A stretch of DNA of 41,172 nucleotides. Source: Akkermansiaceae bacterium (GTDB taxonomy: Bacteria; Verrucomicrobiota; Verrucomicrobiia; Verrucomicrobiales; Akkermansiaceae). The stretch lies in NCBI GenBank assembly GCA_025363295.1, contig JANYEC010000106.1, positions 1 through 41,172 on the forward strand. Direction: 5' to 3'. Of this stretch, positions 35,094 through 41,172 are shown in pieces. The stretch's first letter is position 1, and each line of letters starts with the position of its first letter. A model generated the notes under the pieces. That model was not told where the DNA came from. It searched no databases and worked only from the letters and a program-made list of their open reading frames with translations. The translations under genes were made by a program, and so were the position numbers.

Positions 35094-36368
35094 ATGAGCG
35101 GTATTTCCAATCCATCACCCGGCACTGAAGCCCCCAGACTGCGGGACCTCTCGCCGCAACAGGTTCGCTCGGGCTTGGCGGCATGGCTCGGGTGGCTTTT
35201 CGACGGGTTAGACATGCACTTGTACACGCTCGTGGCCACTGCGTTCGTGGCGCAGTTGTTGATGACAAGTGAGGCCGATCCAGAGGTGGGGAAAAAGGCA
35301 TCGATCATCCAAGCGGCCTTTCTCGTGGGCTGGGCACTGGGCGGTGGTTTTTTTGGCCGGGTAGCGGATCTGCTAGGCCGGAGCAAGGCGCTGGTTCTGA
35401 CAATTCTAACTTACGCCTGTTTCACCGGCCTGTCGTATTTTTCACAAGAATGGTGGCACTTGCTGGTGTTCCGATTTTTGGCCGCTCTGGGAATCGGTGG
35501 GGAGTGGGCGGTGGGGGCATCGCTTCTATCAGAAACATGGCCCAAAAAATGGCGGCCATGGATCGCGGCCACGCTACAAAGTGCGGTGAATTGCGGGATT
35601 TTGTTAGCCTGCCTGGCAGGAGCCTTGCTCAAGGGGCACCCGCCACAATGGATCTTTCTGGTAGGGATTCTACCAGCTTTCATCACTTTATGGATTCGCA
35701 GCGCAGTGCCGGAAACAGAGGAGTGGACCGAGGCGAGAACAGGGCACGACGTGCCTAAGATCCGCGAGCTCTTCGGGCCAGAAGTGCGGAGCGTGACGTG
35801 GCGGGTCATGTTGATTTGTGCGGTTTCTCTAACGGCGCACTGGACTTTTATGTTCTGGCAGCAAAGTTACATCCGCAGTCTGCCGGAGGTGGGGACTTTG
35901 AAAGCGGCGAAGGACGGGGCGACGGTGATGGCGCTGTTATGGATCATGGTGGGCTCGCTGATCGGAAATTTCGCGGCGGGTGGATTGGCGGGATGGATCG
36001 GATATGGGCGGGCGATTGCGCTGATGTTAGCCGGGTATTTCGTGGTGATGTGGTTTACCTTTTCCAGCGAACACAGCTTGCAGATAACTTATAGCCTGTT
36101 CGCGATCATCGGCGTGATGCAGGGGTGTTTCGGACTGTTCACGATGTGCCTCCCGCCGTTGTTTCCAGTGTTGCTGCGGAGCACGGGAGCTGGGTTCTGT
36201 TATAATATTGGACGCATCCTCTCCGCAGTGGGCGTGGTGTTTTTCGGGATCTATAACAAAGTGCAGGGCGACTATGCAGGAGTTCTTCTAACGGCATCCT
36301 ATCTGTTTATCCCGGCGGCATTTTTCGCGCTGTTACTGCCGGTCAAAGGTGCCGAGAAAGAGGAGTGA
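35094..36368 (+). CDS. MFS transporter, sugar acid/aromatic acid-type
   Basis: 424 residues with about twelve hydrophobic segments and the major facilitator fold. The first helix region WLGWLFDGLDMHLYTLVATA matches the acid:H+ symporter branch, and the loop FFGRVADLLGRSKAL is the family's A-type motif (GxxxDxxGR). A second family motif is ALGIGGEWAVGASLLSETWP. Inner-membrane uptake of a carboxylate or sugar acid is likely; the substrate cannot be read from the sequence. It ends 3 bp before the convergent glycosyltransferase gene. Confidence 0.88.
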   Translation: MSGISNPSPGTEAPRLRDLSPQQVRSGLAAWLGWLFDGLDMHLYTLVATAFVAQLLMTSEADPEVGKKASIIQAAFLVGWALGGGFFGRVADLLGRSKALVLTILTYACFTGLSYFSQEWWHLLVFRFLAALGIGGEWAVGASLLSETWPKKWRPWIAATLQSAVNCGILLACLAGALLKGHPPQWIFLVGILPAFITLWIRSAVPETEEWTEARTGHDVPKIRELFGPEVRSVTWRVMLICAVSLTAHWTFMFWQQSYIRSLPEVGTLKAAKDGATVMALLWIMVGSLIGNFAAGGLAGWIGYGRAIALMLAGYFVVMWFTFSSEHSLQITYSLFAIIGVMQGCFGLFTMCLPPLFPVLLRSTGAGFCYNIGRILSAVGVVFFGIYNKVQGDYAGVLLTASYLFIPAAFFALLLPVKGAEKEE

Positions 36369-36371
36369 AAT

Positions 36372-37319
36372 CTACGGCAGCTTTCCTCGGATCACTTCCC
36401 ACACCCGCTCAACGTCCAGCTCCCTTTGGCAACGCATGTCCAGCGGGCATTTTGCGAGAAAACAGGGAGCACATTCCACATGACGGCGGACGATACCATG
36501 GCGCTTTCCGAGAGGGCGTTTCCAAGCCGGATCGTTCGGTCCGAAAAGCACCACACAAGTCGCCCCAGCATGTGCCGCGAGGTGCGGCAGAGAACCGTCC
36601 GCAGCGACGACTAGCCCATGCACCGCGAGTAGTGGAAGGACCCCCATTAGCGGCGCGGCATGGAAAAACTCCACTCCTTGCCCCAGCATTTCCGCTAGAT
36701 TTTCTCCCAATCCCCGCCCGCCATCCACGCCGGCCACTGTCACCCGCTGACCCCCTTCTAGCAGTTTTCTTCCGATTTCCACCCACCTGTCAAGCGGCCA
36801 CTCATGACTCGGCCCGAAGTCCGATCCCGGGCAAAGCAACACGGCGCTCCCCACCGGCTCGATTCCAATCGCTAAGGGCATGAAAAACTCGGCTTTCCCC
36901 GGCTCCACTCCTAACGACTCTACCGCAGTTAGATAATACCGCACCCGATGCTCTAGCGGACCCACTGCAAAATGAATCGGATGCGTGATGAGTTTCTTCA
37001 GTTTCCGCTCATCCTGAGCCAGCCGCTTTGGAATTCCCGCGATTTTAAAAACCTCTGCCGCAAATCCATACTCCCATGCCAGAGACACCTGCCAAGCTCC
37101 ACGGATTCCCGCTGCCATCATTTTCGCTTTCGCCCTCAACGGAAAATCGATTACCTCCAATCCTTCGATCATTTTCCAAAAGTCCCGCTGTTCTGTTGGA
37201 CACAAAATTCCTACAGCCAACCCGGATGCCACCATCGCCCGCAGCGCCGGCACCGCAAAACACGCCTCATCCCATCGCTCCGGCGCAGCCACCAGCATTC
37301 CTTCTTGTTTCTCCGTCAC
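36372..37319 (-). CDS. GT9-family glycosyltransferase (heptosyltransferase-like)
   Basis: 315 residues of the GT-B heptosyltransferase family, which usually builds the LPS inner core at the cytoplasmic face. Recognisable are VLLCPGSDFGPSHEWPLDRW (nucleotide-sugar region), LAVHGLVVAADGSLPHLAAH, VVLFGPNDPAWKRP, and the cysteine-containing CAPCFLAKCPLDMRCQRELD end. The GTG at 37319 is used; ATG at 37298 (MLVAAPERWDEA) is an alternative. Convergent with the MFS gene, divergent from priA. Donor and acceptor sugars are not known. Confidence 0.85.
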   Translation of the reverse strand: MTEKQEGMLVAAPERWDEACFAVPALRAMVASGLAVGILCPTEQRDFWKMIEGLEVIDFPLRAKAKMMAAGIRGAWQVSLAWEYGFAAEVFKIAGIPKRLAQDERKLKKLITHPIHFAVGPLEHRVRYYLTAVESLGVEPGKAEFFMPLAIGIEPVGSAVLLCPGSDFGPSHEWPLDRWVEIGRKLLEGGQRVTVAGVDGGRGLGENLAEMLGQGVEFFHAAPLMGVLPLLAVHGLVVAADGSLPHLAAHAGATCVVLFGPNDPAWKRPLGKRHGIVRRHVECAPCFLAKCPLDMRCQRELDVERVWEVIRGKLP

Positions 37320-37471
37320 GCCTTCACGCTAGCGAATCCCCGCCGCCGCGAAAGCCCGGAATTTCCCGCTGTCACACAGCCCACAAAACCCCCACATGAG
37401 CACTGCTGGTTTTTCTGGCAGATTCTGAATCTTCTTTCTTCCGCCTTTTTCCCCCGCCACCATCCCCAGCA

Positions 37472-39691
37472 GTGAACGCCCGCGTCCTCATCGATGGCCC
37501 TTCCGAGCTCGTGTTCGACTACGCCATTCCGGCGGGTCTGAACGTGCTTCCTGGCTGCCGTGTGCGCATCCCGCTTCGCCGCAAATCCGCCACCGGCACC
37601 GTGCTTTCCGTCATCGTGCCCGAGCAGGCAGACTTCGCCCTCCGCGAGCTGGAATCGCTTATCGATCCCGAGCCGCTCATTACCCCGGTTCTGCTCCGCA
37701 CTGCCGATTGGATTGCACACTACTATGCCTCTAGTATCGAGTCCGTGATCCGTTCCGTGTTGCCAGAAGGAGTTAGATCCGAGGAAAACTCCGCGAAAAC
37801 TCGCCGCGTCGCGATCCTTGATGCAGCACCCGATCCCGCAGCTCTGGCAAAATTAGAAAAACGCGCGCCCCGCCAGTTTGCCATCCTTTCTCTGCTCGCC
37901 GCCGCCGCAGACTTGCGCATGGCTGTAGCCTACCTGGGTGAGGGAAATGCCGCAGCGCTGAAATCCATGGAAAAAGCCGGCCTGCTCCGGTTAGAGGCCG
38001 AGGAAGTCCGTCGCGATCCGGAGGCGGACAACCAGGAGGAATTCATTGAATCCAAGCCGCTCGTGCTCAATCCCGGACAAGCCACCGCGCTGGAATCGGT
38101 GCTTCAGGCAGTCGCCAATCCCGCAAGCTCCAAACCCATTCTTTTGTTAGGCGTCACCGGCTCTGGCAAGACTGAGGTCTATCTGCAAGCTGCACAACGC
38201 GCACTCGATCTTGGGAAAACCGTGCTCGTTCTCGTCCCCGAAATTTCCCTAACACCTCAAACGGTCCGCCGCTTTAAATCCCGCTTCGCCGCGATGCGCG
38301 ATCAGGTGGCCGTGCTGCACTCGAATCTATCACAAGGAGAGCGCTTCGACGAGTGGCACCGCATTCGTAAGGGCACCGCACGCATCGTCATCGGCGCGCG
38401 CTCCGCCGTTTTTGCACCGCTGCCGGACCTCGGGCTGATTCTCGTCGATGAAGAACACGAGAATACCTACAAGCAGGAAAACGTTCCACGCTATCATGGC
38501 CGCGATGTCGCCGTTTTGCGGGCCGCTTTTGAGCCTTGCGCCATTGTGTTAGGTTCCGCCACGCCGTCACTCGAATCGTGGCATAATACCGAGACCGGGA
38601 AATACGAGCTCCTTCGTCTCAACGAACGCGCCGATGGTGCTTCCATGCCGCTGGTCCGCGTGGTGGACATGCGCTTGGAACAAACCAAGCACAAGGGTGG
38701 CGTCGCGATTCTATCTGATAAACTCCGCACTGCCCTCGAACAGCGATTAGAAAAAGGCGAGCAATCCATCCTCTTTCTGAACCGCCGCGGCTTTGCCCGT
38801 TCCCTCCAGTGTCCCACCTGCGGCCACGTCTGCCAGTGCCCGCACTGCGCCGTGGCCCTTACCTATCACCGCACAGACGAGCGCCTCGTTTGTCACGTTT
38901 GCGGCCACCAAGCCATCGTTCCTCGCAAGTGCCCGGAGTGCAAAAGCCCTGCAATCATCCTGCAAGGCTACGGCACGCAGAAAGTCGAAGAGGTGTTAGC
39001 TAAAGTTCTACCGAAAGCCAAATTCGCCCGCATCGATGCCGATGCCATGCGCCGTAAGAATGCCCTCCGTGATACTCTATCAGCTTTTAAATCTCACAAA
39101 ATCGACATCCTGATAGGCACGCAGATGATCGCCAAGGGCCTGCATTTCCCGAACGTGACTCTCGTCGGCATCCTCAACGCGGACCTGGGCCTGCATGTCC
39201 CGGATTTTCGTGCCGGCGAGCGCACTTTTCAACTCATCACTCAAGTCGCCGGTCGCGCCGGTCGCGGAGATCTGGAGGGCGAGGTCATCGTGCAAACCTT
39301 CACGCCACACTCGCCTTCTATCCAATATGCTCGCAAGCACGACTTCGACGGGTTTTCCGAGCAAGAAATGGAATTCCGCCGCCAGTTTTCATTTCCGCCT
39401 TACGCCCACTGCGCCGTTCTAACGTCCCGCTCCACCCACGAGCGCCGCGCTGAATTCACCTTACAAACTCTCCACCTCCGCTTGGCGGAAAACTTGCCTA
39501 ACGGAATCACCCTTGGCGAGGTGCTGTCCTCTCCGCTCATCCGCTCGCACGGTCAGTTCCGTTTTCAAATCACCCTGCGCTCCCACCGCGCCCGCCCTTT
39601 GACGAATCACGTCCAACAGATTCTCGCAAAAACCAGCCTGCCAGAGGACGTCACTGTCGTCTTCGATATGGACGCACTGAATTTTTCCTAA
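37472..39691 (+). CDS. priA: Primosomal protein N' (replication restart helicase)
   Basis: 739 residues. PriA recognises stalled forks and loads the replicative helicase. The N-terminal DNA-binding domain (VNARVLIDGPSELVFDYAIP, VRIPLRRKSATGTVL) is present, then the helicase core with Walker A GVTGSGKTEVYL, DEEH box VDEEHENTYK, and VGILNADLGLHVPDFRAGER with the QVAGRAGRG motif. The zinc-binding region has four Cys pairs (CPTCGH, CQCPHC, CHVCGH, CPECKS). Start is GTG. Divergent from the GT9 gene, probably its own transcript. Confidence 0.96.
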   Translation: MNARVLIDGPSELVFDYAIPAGLNVLPGCRVRIPLRRKSATGTVLSVIVPEQADFALRELESLIDPEPLITPVLLRTADWIAHYYASSIESVIRSVLPEGVRSEENSAKTRRVAILDAAPDPAALAKLEKRAPRQFAILSLLAAAADLRMAVAYLGEGNAAALKSMEKAGLLRLEAEEVRRDPEADNQEEFIESKPLVLNPGQATALESVLQAVANPASSKPILLLGVTGSGKTEVYLQAAQRALDLGKTVLVLVPEISLTPQTVRRFKSRFAAMRDQVAVLHSNLSQGERFDEWHRIRKGTARIVIGARSAVFAPLPDLGLILVDEEHENTYKQENVPRYHGRDVAVLRAAFEPCAIVLGSATPSLESWHNTETGKYELLRLNERADGASMPLVRVVDMRLEQTKHKGGVAILSDKLRTALEQRLEKGEQSILFLNRRGFARSLQCPTCGHVCQCPHCAVALTYHRTDERLVCHVCGHQAIVPRKCPECKSPAIILQGYGTQKVEEVLAKVLPKAKFARIDADAMRRKNALRDTLSAFKSHKIDILIGTQMIAKGLHFPNVTLVGILNADLGLHVPDFRAGERTFQLITQVAGRAGRGDLEGEVIVQTFTPHSPSIQYARKHDFDGFSEQEMEFRRQFSFPPYAHCAVLTSRSTHERRAEFTLQTLHLRLAENLPNGITLGEVLSSPLIRSHGQFRFQITLRSHRARPLTNHVQQILAKTSLPEDVTVVFDMDALNFS

Positions 39692-40091
39692 CCCAATTTT
39701 CGATGGGAAATCACTCGCTTTTCCCCCTGCCCATAAGAAACTGGCCTACCCACTCGCGAAGATGAGGGTTTCTTTTTTGAATCAAGCCGGAAAAAGTCGT
39801 CGGCAGCTCCGGGCTGGGTGATAAAAATCCGGCACACTGCTCGGCGGTGTCTTGAAACCGGTGGCCACTCACCACAAGCTAACCGTCGAGGAATTGCTCG
39901 CAAAAATCGACCTGTGAAACCAACGGCAATCACCGGAAATGTTAAAATGCGAAACCTGCCCCCATTCATTCCCTAACCCGCTTCCATGAAAACGAACCGC
40001 CAATGTCTGTTATTTGGGACAGGAGCGGACCCCGGAGCGCTGCCCCCGAAGCGCGAAGCTTTTATCCGTGGAATTGAACTCCGAATAAATG
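39692..40091. other. Gap with no intact gene
   Basis: About 400 bp. A short plus-strand coding-like piece (VATHHKLTVEELLAKIDL ending at TGA 39914-39916) resembles the tail of a small antitoxin or regulator, but no start is present. Otherwise nothing is recognisable. The sequence is mixed GC and leads into the accessory end of the window. Confidence 0.3.
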
Positions 40092-40379
40092 TTAGAGTAG
40101 GGTAAAAAAGCAGTCTTGATCGGTGAGGTGGCTTGCCTCGATCTTGACGGTCTTGCCGTCCTTGATGACATACCCTGAAACGTCGAAGGTTGTCCCGCCA
40201 ATCGTCCATCGGTTGAATTGGCGGACTTGGTCGGCGTAGAAACCAATGCGCGCTGGATACGAGTGCTCCGAGAGGTAACAGAATGCACTCCATAACGCGT
40301 TGGGAACTTTGCGGCGTGCCTCGGCAAAGAACGCACCAGCCAGCAGGTGTCTCGCGAGGTAACTGGATGATCGAGCCTG
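40092..40379 (-). pseudogene. Headless gene fragment (95 codons), unknown family
   Basis: A minus-strand frame is open for 95 codons before TAA at 40092-40094, with good codon coherence: RHLLAGAFFAEARRKVPNAL, GFYADQVRQFNRWTIGGTTF, YVIKDGKTVKIEASHL and DCFFTLL at the end. An in-frame TGA at 40380-40382 precedes it and no ATG, GTG or TTG start exists, so the front is missing. I do not recognise the family. The break coincides with the start of the GGGGTCAG repeat patch, suggesting element-driven truncation. Confidence 0.5.
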
Positions 40380-40407
40380 TCAAAAAGGCATGGCACGTCC
40401 TTTCTGA

Positions 40408-40502
40408 TGAATGGGGTCAGCGCTCTTGGATTAACATCAATAAATGGGGTCAGAGTAAACGGATCAACAATCATGTGAATTGGAGAGCAATGACCCTATT
40501 TA
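40408..40502. repeat. GGGGTCAG direct and inverted repeats
   Basis: TGAATGGGGTCAG (40408-40420) and TAAATGGGGTCAG (40441-40453) are direct copies; TGACCCTATTTA (40491-40502) is an inverted copy matching the second at 11 of 12 positions. Words of this type accompany REP-like elements mobilised by IS200/RAYT-type transposases in other bacteria; no such gene is in view. The reading is inference. Confidence 0.5.
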
Positions 40503-40591
40503 CGCTCCCGCTTCCATTAGAAGGGCTTTCAACCGGCAATCGAAATTTGTTTTGCCATTTATCCATAGGCAGCTTTTTGCGAGGGGATGGG

Positions 40592-40641
40592 GAGAGTGGC
40601 GCGGAGATGGAGAATACTAAGCTTGTCTCCGCGCTACTCTC
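40592..40641. repeat. Hairpin, 16-bp arms
   Basis: GAGAGTGGCGCGGAGA (40592-40607) is inverted at 40626-40641 with a single mismatch that would be a G-U wobble in RNA; 18-nt loop. It sits in the non-coding stretch between the GGGGTCAG repeats and the transposase. No T-run follows. Confidence 0.55.
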
Positions 40642-40778
40642 TGCGATCTCCGCGACTCTGCGTTTCGATTCGGAAATGAATTCTGGCAAACGGTCTAGTC
40701 CCAATCAGGTAATGCCATTTAGCAAATTGTTCGATGTGCGGTAGTAAATTTCGCATATACAGAGCGCATGGGTTCAAA

Positions 40779-41172
40779 ATGAGGCAGACTAGACTACAAG
40801 AACGAGGCACCTGAGGTCTCCAAAAGGCACCGTATCGAGAAGATCGGTTGGAAGAGAGAGCGGCTTCTCGCCATCAAGCATTTGCTCGAAGGTGAACTGG
40901 ATATCCCCGCAGTGGCCCATTTGGTAGGACGCCATCGAAACAGTATTAATGATTGGATCAAACTGTTCCGGAATGGTGGAATTGAAGCGCTTCTAACGCG
41001 TGGAGAGGGTTCGGGAAGAAAGGGCATGATAACAGCCGAAGCTAAGGCGGAACTAACCGAAAAGCTCCGGGCGGGAGAATTTCGGACTGCCGGCCAAGCT
41101 GAGGCCTGGCTCAAAGAGAAGCACGGCATCGCGTTCGGGACCCATTCCATCTACTATCAGCTGGGAAAGCTC
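40779..41172 (+). CDS. IS630-like transposase, 5' part, window edge
   Basis: A transposase N-terminal region with a helix-turn-helix: LLEGELDIPAVAHLVGRHRN then SINDWIKLFRNGGIEALL, the pattern of IS630/Tc1-mariner transposases. The DDE catalytic domain would lie beyond the window. The ATG at 40779 reads MRQTRLQERGT and then stops; the helix-turn-helix frame is open only from 40783 with no clear ATG. Joining the two would need a one-base shift after the ERG codons, so the N-terminus may be frameshifted or the start misjudged. Insertion-sequence ends could not be located. Confidence 0.65.

Noticed and set aside
39970..40100. CTAAC ... GTTAG pair resembling an integron attC core
   Set aside because: Only the five-base core matches; the inner boxes are not complementary, no integrase gene is present, and GTTAG words are common throughout this genome.
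40283..40744. 153-codon plus-strand frame across the repeat patch
   Set aside because: It overlaps the well-formed minus-strand fragment and the repeats, and its translation has no domain-like pattern.
1..41172. CRISPR arrays and tRNA or rRNA genes
   Set aside because: No regularly spaced repeats and no cloverleaf or rRNA-like sequences were found on either strand by eye.

Overview
The window is about 41 kb of bacterial chromosome at roughly 55-57% GC, with dense coding and few recognisable Shine-Dalgarno sequences. The gene set suggests a Gram-negative bacterium: an outer-membrane beta-barrel, a heptosyltransferase-type enzyme, lipoproteins and a Tat-exported Gfo/Idh/MocA dehydrogenase. Together with the general protein flavour it points to Verrucomicrobiota. 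That placement is inference; no rRNA or tRNA gene was seen that could settle it.

Layout. 1-2.4 kb: leucine biosynthesis (leuC, leuD). 2.5-5.9 kb: a large GH94 glycoside phosphorylase on the minus strand. 6.0-10.7 kb: plus-strand housekeeping and accessory genes (pRiA4b-type protein, AlkD-like protein, serine hydrolase, nucleotide-sugar-type SDR, a broken thioredoxin-like gene and a cysteine-less thioredoxin-like lipoprotein). 10.8-16.4 kb: carB followed by a type II restriction-modification pair. This pair sits between two copies (133 bp, about 94% identical) of the 3' end of carB, which looks like a mobile R-M insertion with a long target duplication. 16.5-18.5 kb: a trypsin-like lipoprotein, a small hypothetical gene and a CvfB/YitL-type S1 protein. 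18.5-21.3 kb: a four-gene minus-strand operon (outer-membrane protein, FMN-binding protein, ApbE flavin transferase, four-helix membrane protein) that looks like an extracytoplasmic flavin electron-transfer module, possibly iron regulated. 21.4-24.0 kb: accB-accC-thiE.

24.1-27.2 kb is a decayed, AT-richer stretch. It holds two paralogous membrane zinc-ribbon genes (one with TGA where the other has Trp), a twice-frameshifted LuxR-type regulator, a small hypothetical gene and long gaps. 27.2-32.3 kb (minus strand): Gfo/Idh/MocA oxidoreductase, a PilC/GspF-GspE/PilB pair without other secretion genes, and tadA. 32.4-39.7 kb: rpe with a methyltransferase, a secreted low-complexity protein, an MFS transporter, a GT9 enzyme and priA. 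39.7 kb to the end is accessory DNA: a headless gene fragment, GGGGTCAG repeats, a hairpin and the start of an IS630-like transposase that runs off the window.

The most interesting points are the carB-flanked R-M island with its ribbon-helix-helix-like methyltransferase N-terminus, the flavin electron-transfer operon with a Fur-like palindrome, the cluster of broken genes, and two short words (GTTAGA and CTATCAG with their complements) that appear about three times more often than base composition predicts.
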